DNA from: Neoscytalidium dimidiatum
Taxonomy: Eukaryota; Ascomycota; Dothideomycetes; Botryosphaeriales; Botryosphaeriaceae
Reading direction: 5' to 3'
Length of the DNA: 64,000 bases
NCBI GenBank assembly: GCA_037367355.1
Contig: CM074703.1
Coordinates: forward strand, 2,170,001-2,234,000
Below the pieces are notes generated by a model. The model did not search any database. It was not told the origin of the DNA and saw nothing but the letters and a program-made list of their open reading frames with translations. Positions 22,962-33,498 of this stretch are shown in pieces (the first letter of the stretch is position 1; every line of letters starts with the position of its first letter). Made by a program: the position numbers and the translations under genes.

Positions 22962-24594
22962 ATGGCGTGGATGTCCAGCCTAAACCCGGTGCCAGGGTTC
23001 CCGAACTATTCCGGCCCGTACAGCGTGGGCTCCTTCGACGTAGAAATCCCCGTGTCACAGCTTAGCTCACCCAGCCCAGCTCCTGAGCAGAGTATTCCAA
23101 CCGTTTCGTTTCGTGTCTTCTATCCATGTGAGCCTAGCTCGCAAGAGAGGGCGGTCCGGTGGATTCCAACTCCGCAACGGGGATATGTGAGCGCCTATGC
23201 CCGTTTCTTAGGAGCTGGATCCGCCCTCGCTCAAATATTTGCGTTAGTAAACCCTACAGTACATTTTCAACTTCAGTAAATTTCAACAGTGCTGACCTTC
23301 TATAAGCTATTTCCCCCAATTTCTGTATTTTACCACGATTCCTGTCCGCCGGAACGCCGCCTTGCTCCAGCCACCAACGAAATCCTCGCGATGGCCCATC
23401 ATGATCTTTAGCCACGGTCTCGGTGGATCAAGGAATGCATACTCGCACATTTGTGGCTCCATTTCCAGCCACGGGATGGTTGTCATTGCGCCAGATCATC
23501 GAGACGGGAGCGCACCCATCTCCTACGTTCGTGCGACAGATACCGCCGAAGCGACAGTTGTGGACTATCGCAGCCTACCACACAAACCCTCACCGGAGGT
23601 TTACGAAGGGAGAGATTCTCAACTGAAAATAAGGCTTTGGGAGCTTGGCTTGATTCATGAGGCAGTACTAAAAATGACTGCGGGCGAAGACCTTAAGAAT
23701 CTGGATCCTAACAAGTCATGGGACGGAAAGCAAGATGCTAGCACTCTCCTCGCAATGTTCAAAGGGAAATTAGATGCTCACAGACCAGGGTCAATTAGCT
23801 GGGCTGGCCACAGTTTCGGTGCCGCTACGGTCCATCAATTCGTCAAGTCCGTGTACTACCGCCCGGCATCAAGGGTCGCAGGCTATACGCCATTGTTCAC
23901 CCCGGACCCGGCTTCGCCAATTGTCCATCAGATAACTAGCTCCTCGCCAGTAATTTTGCTTGACCTTTGGTGTCTTCCACTGACGAGCCCCAACACTAAG
24001 TGGTTGCGGGACAAGCCCTTGCCATGCTACGCACCCGAAGGCCCCGGGGGAACTGCACTGCTTGCGATTCTCAGTGAAGCATTCGTGAAGTGGTCCGACC
24101 ATTTCCAGGAAACCAAACGCTGTCTCTCGGAGGATCCTTCTTCGGACTCCCCTAAGCAGACGAAGGCTGCACCACGCTTCTTCTACCCACTTGGATCTGC
24201 TCACCTATCACAATCCGATTTCGGCATCCTTTTCCGATGGGTGACGAAGAAATTCCTCAAGACAGACGAGCCAGAGCGGTACCTGAAGCTTAACGTCCGT
24301 GCGATCCTTCAGGTGCTTCGCGAGAATAGTATCGAAGTGGCGGACACGAGCCGTATCGACATGGAAGAAGCTGAAGCGTCAGAGCAAAAAGAAGAGATTG
24401 TTTTGACAACGGACAAATCTGGAGACTGGAAGATCTTGGGGACGAACGGGGAGGTAAGGGGCTGGGTTCCTCTACGCACGAACCTCGAGAAATCTGGGCA
24501 ACGATTGCCTGGGGCCAGCGAGCCGCCAGTTGAAGCGGCCGTAAAAGGTGGATCTCTCACTCAGATTAGCAAGGATGAGGGTGTAGAGCTATGA
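22962..24594 (+). CDS. Platelet-activating-factor acetylhydrolase-like phospholipase
   Basis: Two exons, 22962..23242 and 23307..24594 (64-bp intron, donor GTTAGT); 522 aa. The protein is an alpha/beta hydrolase of the PAF-AH isoform II (group VII/VIII phospholipase A2) type. Visible signatures: 'YFPQFLYFTTIPV' and 'PIMIFSHGLGGSRNAYS' (oxyanion region), 'APDHRDGSA', and the nucleophile elbow G-H-S-F-G with Ser263; a late 'GSAHLSQSDF' supplies the probable catalytic His. It is longer than the human plasma enzyme (about 440 aa), with an acidic C-terminal extension containing 'KSGDWKILGTNGEVRGWVPL'. There is no signal peptide, so it is probably intracellular and acts on oxidised or short-chain phospholipids. 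The start was chosen as the first in-frame ATG after a CT-rich leader. Confidence 0.87.
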
Positions 24595-25172
24595 TCCGGG
24601 TCATTTGGTATGGGTATGCAAAGCGAACGATAAGTACCTCAGAGTATTTGGTTTCCTTTTTTTGTTCTACATTTTCGGAGCGTCTGTATAAGGATCCTCG
24701 AAAGAAAGGAGTGAAATCTGCGTCTGGATGGTTTTTTTTGAATTGAATGTTTTCGGAGTAAGACAGTCGCGATCAGGCATTTCAGCGCGGTGTATAGTAT
24801 TTGTTATGTAAAGACTAGACTATTATAGTTTACTATTTGTTTTTGGTGAAAGAGAGCAGTTTCTTTTCTTGCTTCAAATGTGCAGCCTCTTGCATCGCCC
24901 TTGCATTGTTACTGCCACTTTGAGCCAAATATTGCCATGCACAAACATGTTTCAGGACTCTCAGCACCGCCAAGTAGTTAGCCCAGTTGGGAAATCCAGA
25001 AGTGGTTTAGCGTAGCCTGTTCCTCATAAAACGTAGCTCATCGAGTAGGCCCTTAGAAGGAGCAATCCAATAGGCATCCTTGATAGATACCGATATTCCG
25101 CCTCTTGCCAAATTTACCCCCACATCCTAGTTTCCTCACCCCAACAGTTTCCATAGCAAGAGGATAGGCGCA
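24595..25172. other. Intergenic spacer
   Basis: About 580 bp, AT-rich with T tracts just after the hydrolase stop (3' UTR), then the promoter of the next plus-strand gene. No supported ORF. Confidence 0.5.
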
Positions 25173-25864
25173 ATGGGAACCAGACATCTCATTCTCGTCT
25201 ATTACAAGGGCGAGTATCACATCGCTCAGTATGGCCAGCTGGACGGCTACCCATCCTACGTCGGCGTTCGCATCCTCAGGTTCATCACTGGCGACGACAA
25301 CCTCAGCAAGCTCAAACTCAACATCAACAAGGGTCTACTCTACACTCCAACTGCAGAACAGGTGAATGATTGGGAAGCCCAAGCCTTCGACATAACGCAA
25401 GCCCGCCAGCGTCAGTGCATGACGGACCGCGCCTCTATCGATTGGGAGCAGGAGCGCAAGGAGCCGATGGAGCTGGTCTGCCCGTCCCTTGCCGCCCATA
25501 CTTCCGTCAAGATTTTGCAGCTTGTCGCAGATGCTACGGACCCCGTGCCGATCGTCAAGGAGATAGACTTCATTGCCGATTTTCTCTTCTGCGAGTGGGC
25601 CTATGTGGTATGCAAACTTCTACCATCTTCTGAGATACGCTGACGCTAAATGATGTGAAGATTGACCTGGACGAGCACATTCTTGAGGTGTACGCCCCTG
25701 GTGCGATGCCAATCAAAGGCATGGAGAGCAGCCGCTTCAATGAGCTCGAGTGCATCAGGGAGCTACAGAGGCCGGAGGGAGTCACGATGATGGCGAGGTT
25801 CGCACTGGACGACCTGCCAGACGAGGAGAAGTTTATTCAGAAATGCCAGGGAGAAGACGATTGA
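25173..25864 (+). CDS. Conserved fungal protein of unknown function (MGTRHLI family)
   Basis: Two exons, 25173..25607 and 25661..25864 (53-bp intron, GTATGC...GAAG); 212 aa. The N-terminus 'MGTRHLILVYYKGEYHIAQYGQLDGYPSYVGV' is a pattern I know from many uncharacterised filamentous-fungal proteins, often in expanded families. The fold looks mixed alpha/beta with a conserved G-R-H core; the C-terminal exon is acidic ('LDDLPDEEKFIQ'). There is no signal peptide, transmembrane segment or catalytic motif that I can name. The spacing to FRG1 downstream is only about 410 bp, but nothing suggests a shared role. Confidence 0.85.
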
Positions 25865-26276
25865 ACTTCGAGCTCCGCAGCCTCCATGATTCATGTCTGA
25901 TTCATGATAGCTGGGTAGTAATGGGGGTGTGATTGGGTCAGAAAGGGATAAAATCGAAGCCTTGATGGTTGAAAATTACGGGCTCGGTCTCACAATAATG
26001 ACCATTTCAGAGGGAGGTTCGAAAGTGCGGATTGAATCACTCGGCCGATATAGTAAAAGCAGAGAATTAGTGCTCATCGAATGGCCAGAAAGAGCGTTTA
26101 TATATGCGCTCACTGTTGCACATCTTTGCGGGGGAAATCGCGCGCATTTGCTCTGTTAACGTGTGGATGTTCGAGGGCAAGCTTGTGGCAGTCTAGGTCG
26201 GCGGCCCGAGCTCTTCGGGGCTTGATGAGGCCGGCGGAATTTCATCATAGCTCACCTCTGTTTCAACATCCCCACC
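25865..26276. other. Intergenic spacer with TATA-like element
   Basis: About 410 bp between two plus-strand genes. A TTTATATATG element at about 26096-26105 lies about 175 bp before the FRG1 start and could serve as its TATA box. No supported ORF. Confidence 0.4.
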
Positions 26277-27145
26277 ATGGTCAAACCTTTAACATTCAAA
26301 GGCGACAAGAAGCCGAAGAAACGCAAGCGAGCTGCGGCAGCCGACGATGAAGATAGCGCGCCTGCAGGGAAGGAACTGGCCAAGGGCAGCAGCTCAGCAG
26401 CTGACGCTCCCGAAAACGACGATTCCTGGGTGACGGCCGAAGCTGTCACCGACATCTCTGGTCCCGTTACCTTTGTGCTTCCCACCGAATCAATCTCTTT
26501 CTTGGGATGCGATGCCAATGGCACAGTCTTCGCCAGCAAGGTCGAGAATGTCGTCGAGAATGACCCGTTAACGGCGGAGCCGCATGACGTGCGCCAGGTG
26601 TGGATTGCGAACAGAGTCGCGGGCACTGAAAACTTCAGCTTCAAAGGTCACCACGGCAAGTGAGTAAATCTCCGTTTGATCATATATCTGCCTCCACATT
26701 TGGTGCTGATCCGTACCTTAGATATCTAGGATGCGACAAATTTGGCGTCCTGTCGGCACATCGCGAAGCAATTTCCCCAGAAGAATCCTTTCTCTGCATT
26801 CCTGTTGCCGACAGCCCTGGCACTTTCGCCATACAAACACAGCGTGAAAAGTTCATCACCATCAACGAGAAGAGTGGCACCAATGAAGTCCGCGGTGACT
26901 CTGAAAATATCGACTTCAATTCGACCTTTCGTATCCGCATGCAAGCTCGCTTTAAGCCGAGACCGAGGACTACAAAGGAGCAGAAGGCTGCGGAGAAGAT
27001 ATCAAGGAAAGAGCTGGAGAGCATGGTTGGGAGACGGCTAGAAGATGAGGAGGTCAAAAAACTCAAGAGGGCACGGAGGGACGGCAATTTCCACGAGACA
27101 CTACTCGACGTAAAGGTCAAAGGCAAGCATGATAAGTTTGCGTAG
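26277..27145 (+). CDS. FRG1-like protein
   Basis: Two exons, 26277..26659 and 26722..27145 (62-bp intron, GTGAGT...CTTAG); 268 aa. It has the FRG1 layout: a basic N-terminus with a nuclear-localisation-like 'KGDKKPKKRKR', then a beta-trefoil (fascin-like) domain from about residue 50 with repeats such as 'SFLGCDANGTVFA' and 'YLGCDKFGVLSA', and a basic helical tail ('KAAEKISRKELESMVGRRLEDEEVKKLKRARRDG') that matches the family C-terminus. FRG1 proteins are nuclear/nucleolar, bind actin and RNA and co-purify with spliceosomes. The start follows a CCACCATGG context. Full length for the family. Confidence 0.92.
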
Positions 27146-28444
27146 TCCACAGCCACCCCAACAAGTGCCACGGAGTGTCTAGGTGGGTCCGTGAGCATAG
27201 AAAATTTGATATACACTTGGAGAGGAAGCTACGTATGGATGGGATAGCAAGGCTGTGTAACAGCACATGCCTGCGGGGCTTCAACACATTCGCCCGCAGC
27301 CATTCAATCGACGTCCACCACTAACACGTGAGTACTGGCGGTTTCGACGTGTCTATGAAGTTAATAATAGGGAGCAAGGTCGTCTAGGCGGGACTGAAAA
27401 GCTGGCAGAGCGGGTCATCAAACGTTCGAGAACAGCCGGATGCCAAGAGTTCTCATACCGGTCCCTTTGCTTAATGCCCGGCAGTTCAGCTCTTCTCCCG
27501 CGACTCTTCATGATTGAAGTCGGTGGCAGGGACGTAGAACCGGTAAATCAAACAATCATTTCATTTTTGTTGGGCTCTTCTTTTTATTTCATGCGGTAAT
27601 TGTTTCTCTCAGCCGGCCTAACAAGTCGACAAGTCCCTTGGCGGCTCAAATGAATCCGAAGCTGGGCACTTGAGCATGACTCTGACTGGTTCACCGCTAG
27701 GTTGTTCTTCCGCCTCACGCCGGCAGATCCTCCAGCTGAAAGGAGCGACATAGGAAGGCGAGACGCGCAATCAACTAGACTGAAATATCAAATGAGTGAG
27801 CAAACAGTGGCTCTCGGTTACGGGACTATCTGCCGCATAGGAAAAGCCAGTGGTGGCGGATGCCGGGCTTTCTGGCGCAATGAAAAACCGCATCGGCCTT
27901 CTCAGCGATACAGCACTGGCGCAGTAAGGCAGGCGACGTCGCATGACGCATATGGCCACAAAAGCAGTCGCATTGGGGAATGCTTGGCTCGAGCGTACGC
28001 GTTTCTCTCCATGGCGGCCATCGATTCGCTCGCTCTCGGTGTTTCCCCTGGCACAGCAGTGCGGAAGGTTACAGCCACAGCCATCCCGCGGCTCGGCACG
28101 CCTTGGCGCGCAGCAGATCAACACTCCCCCACCCGACCATGCCTGCCGTGGTTCCAATCAAGCTGTCATCAGGCCAAAGAAGCGTCTTCTTGGCTTCCGG
28201 AAGCCGCAAGAAGTCACGTTTCGAATGCCTCGTCGCACTGGCTGCGCCTCAGGAATCGTCGTCAGTGCGGTGGTGGTGGGGGAATGACGCTGTTGGACCC
28301 CAGAATATATAAATTTCCACTGACATCAGGGTGTGGAGTGGACAGGATCATTGTGCTACGAGACCTTCGTTTTCAGCCCAACGTCAACCAAAGCGAACCG
28401 AAATACCGTCCTTCGAACGAAGCAAGACACCTTGATCAGCCAAC
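27146..28444. other. Intergenic region, promoter of the GPI protein
   Basis: About 1.3 kb. Several open frames (27267-27599, 27702-28481 plus; 27771-28157 minus) lack any domain and overlap each other. The last 150 bp contain a strong TATA element and leader of the next gene. Confidence 0.5.
28306..28313 (+). promoter_or_regulatory. TATA box of the GPI-protein gene
   Basis: TATATAAA about 130 bp upstream of the ATG at 28445, the clearest TATA element in the window. Suits a highly or conditionally expressed cell-surface protein gene. Confidence 0.6.
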
Positions 28445-29080
28445 ATGCAGTTCAAAGCTCTTGCTCTCCTCTCCGCCCTAGCCATTGTCGGTTCGGCTCA
28501 GGATATTGACAACAATGATGTTCCTCAAGTCTGCCGCTCCGTCTGCCAGACCACCGTCGACTTGACTACCCAGTGTGACCGTCAGAATGACGATGACGAC
28601 TCTGGTTATATCAACTGCGTCTGCTCCACCAGCAACGCCAGCAGCTTCATCCCCGAGTGTGAGGCTTGCGTTGCCGCTAACGATGAGGCGGACAACGGTA
28701 AGTCTCTAGAAGAGAAAATATGAGACAAATCGAAACTAAACAACCACGTCTTAGACGTCCGCGACATAGTCCGCTCCTGCTCCTTCACTCAGGTCAGCAC
28801 CTGGAACTCGGCCACGACCGGAACCGCGACCTCCGGCTCCTCGTCTGCAAGCATCACGCCCGTCAACTCCGTGACGGCTGTGACCACGGACAGCTCAGGC
28901 TCCGTTGCCACAATTACCAGTACCGGCACCGCTACTTCCGCCAGCACCCAGGCTACCGTCACCGTTGTCGCTGGTTCCGGCTCCAGTTCCCAGTCCACTG
29001 GCGCCGCCGCGCCCGCCGCTACCGCTGGTCTTGGCGGCCTGGCTGTCGCCATCATGGCCGGTGTTCCGGCCCTTCTGTAA
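28445..29080 (+). CDS. Secreted Cys-rich GPI-anchored protein
   Basis: Two exons, 28445..28697 and 28755..29080 (57-bp intron, GTAAGT...TTAG); 192 aa. A signal peptide of about 18 residues (cleavage near G-S-A-Q) is followed by a small domain with eight cysteines in the order C-x3-C-x10-C, C-x-C, C-x2-C and a last C, then a Ser/Thr/Ala-rich stalk and a C-terminal hydrophobic tail ('GLGGLAVAIMAGVPALL') preceded by small residues, a GPI-attachment signal. Eight cysteines recall CFEM domains, but the spacing does not fit the CFEM consensus. The protein probably sits in the cell wall or plasma membrane outer face; no enzymatic motif is seen. Confidence 0.85.
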
Positions 29081-30120
29081 ATCGGGAAATGATAAGCGTC
29101 CCCGTCCGATAGAGAGATTGGCTTGAATTTTGCTCTTAGGGTTCTAAGCGCATGCTAAACTGGAACTTCTGCATGGACTCCGGAATATCGGGAATTCATA
29201 GAGGTCACGGGATTTTAACGAAGTTCGATAACGATTGCTGCGTTGGAGATGCCAGAAAGAGATTGTTCGGAAATTCGGAACCTTGGAATCCGCGCATTGG
29301 GCGTGCGGGTGGAGTGATGGCTATAGTCACCGGTCGTGCATCCGTGCGTTGATGTTTAATTGAATGTAAAGGTTTAGAATTTGAAGTCATGCAAACGGTA
29401 TAGAAACTACATCATTATACCCTGTGCTTGAGCCCTTGATTGTGGATGTTTGGATCATAAGTGTTACGTGATTTTCTCTGTGCCAAGTTCTTGGGCCTCC
29501 CTCTCTTCCTGTTCCTCCCGGCGGGCAGCCATCTGATCGAGTTACACCGAAGCAGAACCTTTTTTACCATGACGTAATATCATGATTGTCTTAGCCGCTT
29601 CACTACTTTACCGCCTCTTATTGGCTATTACAAGACGTAGCCTAGAGAGATCACCATGTGAAGAGCAAAAGGCGAAAGCCCGCGTGTGGGGATTGGTCAA
29701 TCCCTGGGGTGTCGCTTACGATATTGCTAGCATCGAAGTCCGCACAACTGCTCCAAATACCTCTGGATTATTGAGCACAGGACTCCCGCCATTGGAACAC
29801 CTTGATGGCGGGCCTCTTCTTGCGGGTCGAAAGGTAGATTCTTTAGCCGTAGCCTATTCCACTACACTGAAGGCAAATTGCGCTATCAGACTTGACTGCC
29901 GGTACATGAATTGTAGATAGTAGACGGTCCCATCCGCTTTTCCCAGAAATCACTCTAGCGGATTTAGTTGTGCTATACATGACGATATTCTGCGATGTTG
30001 CATTGCCTGCAAAACAAACTTGCATCTCTCACTTGGAGAGTTAGAAACGTGGCAATCCCGTTCTCACGATTCACCCATTCCCCACCCGCGCGCTGGCGCA
30101 GCGACCTACGCTTTGGTGCC
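29081..30120. other. Intergenic region
   Basis: About 1 kb between two plus-strand genes, rather AT-rich. The frame at 29582-29920 has no domain. The last 120 bases stay open in the frame of the next gene and could include an upstream coding exon of it. Confidence 0.45.
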
Positions 30121-30812
30121 ATGCTCCTGCCTGTCCTTCTCTTCCTCGACATCACAATCATGGCCCTCCTTGCCGGGCCTTCATCTACTCCCGGAATAGA
30201 ACAAAATACGGCGACCAAATCGGCTTGTACTGGTCTAGTAGCACTAGCGAAAAAGCGTACGTACCTCACTACTCGCTCACTCTTCGCGTGCAAGAACGGC
30301 CTCCCCTTAAAATAAAAGGAGGATGAGCCATTGACAAATAATCGAAACAACCCAGCGCAGACGTCTTCTTCTACCTTGCCGTCCCCATGATTGACCTCTT
30401 CCACATCCTTGCCCAGCTCGTCGCCTACCTCAGCACGCCACGCCGCCGAGGACCCAGCAACAAGCAACTCGGCACCACCACCACCACCATCACCACCAAC
30501 ACTTTGCTCCTGCACCCAGCCGCCACGCTGTCCGGTGCGCTCGTCGCGTTCGGCCTCTGGGTCTACCAGGTCACGATCGCGGGCATCGTGGTCTACGTCG
30601 GCTGGGAGAACTACCGCGACGGCACGTGGGGCGCGCTGGCGGCCGCGCGCGCGGTGTTCGGGACGCTGATCGCCCTGCTGTGGGCGGTGTACGCGGGGGT
30701 GGAGCGCCGCCGCGGTGCATGGCTGGAGGAGGGAGAGGGTGCGGGTCGTGAAGGAGAGGGCGAGGGAGGAAGGGAGGAGGCAGGGGTGGGAAGAGGGCAG
30801 GATGGAGGCTGA
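30121..30812 (+). CDS. Small four-TM membrane protein
   Basis: Two exons, 30121..30256 and 30361..30812 (104-bp intron, GTACGT...GCGCAG); 195 aa. Hydrophobic segments: 'MLLPVLLFLDITIMALLAG', 'FFYLAVPMIDLFHILAQLVAYL', 'LSGALVAFGLWVYQVTIAGIVVYVGW' and 'RAVFGTLIALLWAVYAGV', followed by a Glu/Gly/Arg-rich cytosolic tail. The topology is MARVEL-like, but no diagnostic motif is present and I do not know the family. The frame is open upstream of the ATG with a coding-like 'RWRSDLRFGA', so the true start may lie in an unseen exon. An antisense open frame (29973-30956) is rejected as a shadow. Confidence 0.65.
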
Positions 30813-31133
30813 GGCTGAGGGGTTTGAGTTGAGGGGGCTGGAGAGGGGAGGCAAGGTTTCGGGGGAGAGGATGGTTGATGTGGATTCGGAAGATGGTGGA
30901 AGGAAGGACTGAGGAAATGATTGGGAGAAAGGTGAAGGTGGTGTAGCGAACGTCATGGCGGAAGTAATGTTTGATGTAGTATGCCGTACGGTCTGAGGAG
31001 AGGATGACGGGAAGAAATTGATCGATGCGTGCGGAACGAAGAGATGTGACCATGAAAATAATGCCTAATTACCGTATTGCAGGTTAACATTACTCCGCAT
31101 ATCATTAGTAAATGCTCATACTTCGTCTAATTC
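30813..31133. other. Convergent spacer
   Basis: About 320 bp between the stop of the small membrane protein (+) and the stop of the ferroportin-like gene (-). G-rich then AT-rich; two 3' UTRs, nothing else seen. Confidence 0.5.
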
Positions 31134-32945
31134 CTACGCAGCATCTGATTGCGTCGCAGCCTGCGGAAGCAGTGTATATTTCTCCCTCTTCATGCACTTC
31201 GAAGAATGCAGCAGATGTCCCCTCCTCTTCCTCACGAACGCGGCGAAGCAGCAAGCAGAGACGCCGACCGCGCCCGCGCTGACCAGAACGGGGTACTCGA
31301 ACTCTTCTGGACGCACCCAGACAATCGTTGTCGCAAACGAGATCAGCTCCGAGACGTTTTGGAGCGCCATTTCGGCGGCGGAAAACCTTCCCCGGCTGTC
31401 CTCCGGTACGTCCTGTTCAAGGTGTTACTTCCGTATCTTGTATCATTGACGTGGATGAGAAGTAAAGTTACCTCTTGCACAAGGTACTGGACGGAGAGAT
31501 CGAACCCCCACAGCCCAAGTCTGCTGAACGTGATGCCAGCAACAAGACTGTAACCGGCAGCCTTAGTACCAGCTGCGGCAGACAAGTATAAAATTACAGA
31601 CACTGCAATGCACGTGAATTGTTCGTTCAAGAACCATAAACCAGATCTGATGGGACCGATCTTGTCCATCAGGATGGGTGCAGCCCACGTAGCGAGGAGC
31701 TCCATGGAAACGGCGGCGAGCCTCATCATGCTGACCTCAAGTGATGTGAATCCGAGGGTCAACAGGTAGGTTTGCATCTGGACGCCAGTAGAAAGGACGG
31801 TGAAGTAGAGGAGGCTAAGAGAGAAGGATGCGAGAAAAGCTTGATTCCTGACGTATTCCACCCAGGGTTGAACGAGATGACCAAAATAGGAGGAACCCGT
31901 CTTAGGCAACGTGGGTAGGGAGGGTCGACGGGCTGTGGCCGGACTCGATAAAGCTGAATGGGCAGATTGATAGTCTCCGGTCGGTTGGGCATTGGTAGTG
32001 CTCAAGCTTTGCAACCGCGGTACCGCTTCGTACACCTAGACAAGGCCATGAATCTTCATCCCGAAGAAAGACAAAATCAGAACCTACCTGAGCTATCGCA
32101 CAATACTCTATCAGTACTGAGAGAAGATTCTGCCCAAGAACCACCCAGATGGCGGCAACGTGAGAGAAATCATCAATGAAAGAGATGAAGACGGGCGCTA
32201 ATAGTTTCGCCAGCAGATCAATGCGGCGCATGGCAGCATTCAACCCTACAGATTCTCTTAGCACCAAGAGCAATCCATCATGTCAAGAATCAACTTATTT
32301 AATTGAAGTAGTAGAAAAACACTCACTCTGCCTCTCCACGCCCACATCTTCCGCAATTATTATGACCCAATCCCTCTCCACCGCCACCGTATTCCCCACA
32401 ATCGCCAACTTCTCGACGCAAGCCAGCAGAGCCACTACCGCAAAACACACCGTCCTCACCCATCCTCCTCCAGACACATCACTGCCCTCCCCGCCAAACG
32501 CTCCCAGCACGATGAACATGCCACAACTCGCAGCCACGCTGACCCTCTGGCCGACGATGCTCGCCCTCACGGCGACAAGGCGATCGAGCCTGTCGACGCA
32601 CGCGCCGACCCACGAGCTTAGCACGGCGGCGGCCGCGGCGCGCACGAGCGCGTACGCGGACGCGAAGAGCAGCGTGCCCGGGAAGGCGGAAGCGAGGAAC
32701 AGCACGGCGCCGAACTCGAAGGTGCGCGAGTTCCAGGTGGACAGCGTGTGGGAGGTGTACAGGCGCGGGAGGACGCCACGCTTGCGGGCGACGGAGAGGG
32801 AAGAAGAGGGCGCGAAAAAGGACGAGGACGAGGAAGAGGACAGTAACGCTTGATCGGAAGCGTCATTGTCGGTGATGGCGAGGGAATAGGGCTGTTGTGC
32901 TGCAAATGGAGCTGAAACGGAGAATTCTGGTTCCTGGATCTCCAT
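31134..32945 (-). CDS. Ferroportin-family iron transporter (SLC40)
   Basis: Four exons: 32945..32327, 32245..32088, 32035..31472, 31412..31134; all phases join, giving 539 aa. The sequence follows the ferroportin (FPN1, SLC40A1) pattern: an N-terminal half with 'RLYTSHTLSTWNSRTFEFGAVLFLASAFP', then 'IVGNTVAVERDWVIIIAED', 'LNAAMRRIDLLAKLLAPVFISFIDD', and in the C-terminal half 'VQYLVQEDVPEDSRGRFSAAEMALQNVSEL'. Around 10-12 membrane helices are visible. Characterised members export Fe(II) or other divalent metals from the cytosol; in plants they act at plasma membrane or vacuole. Ser-rich loops separate the halves. The first in-frame ATG is used; open frame further upstream has no ATG. A ferric reductase lies 4.4 kb away. 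Confidence 0.87.
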
Positions 32946-33498
32946 CGGAGGATCTGTGCCTGGTCGACACTCATAAGACTTTTTTCTTTTCCCGATGGTG
33001 TCGATTGTCGGTAGAAAGAGGCTGAGGGCGTGATTTCTAGGATCAAAAAGTAGTGCTTCAGTAGTGCCCTGCAGTCTTAAAGACCTTCCCCGCAATCGAA
33101 CGAGCCTTGATACCGAGCGATATCGGACAGTTGACTCGCATGCAAGGCACAACGCTGCATCCCGCCAATATATCAGGGTTCTCCATCTCGATTTTGTATG
33201 GATATAGCCGAGTTATTCGTCTTGCATTATAGTAGCCGAGCTGCTTTACTGGCTGATCCACTCATTTTTATCGTGTATGTCCACTTTCTACACATTGTTT
33301 TTGTTTTAAAAAAAATTTGGGAGTCCATGCTCATTTATTTCTTCTTTTTGCAGTTTTTCTAGCTAAAATAAGGGCCACCATTGGCAGCCGCTGCTAGGCT
33401 GTTCATCTCTGCAAAGTATCCGATGCCCACCATTTCTGTGTAAGCTTAGTAATGCCAGCTACTATCATGTCAAACTGACTGCGACCTGAATCTTGCGC
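32946..33498. other. Intergenic spacer
   Basis: About 550 bp between two minus-strand genes, AT-rich at 33290-33420. Contains the ferroportin-like promoter and the 3' UTR of the coilin-like gene. No supported ORF. Confidence 0.45.

Noticed and set aside
29973..30956. 327-codon minus-strand frame
   Set aside because: Antisense to the spliced four-TM gene; Pro/Ser/Arg-rich and domain-free.
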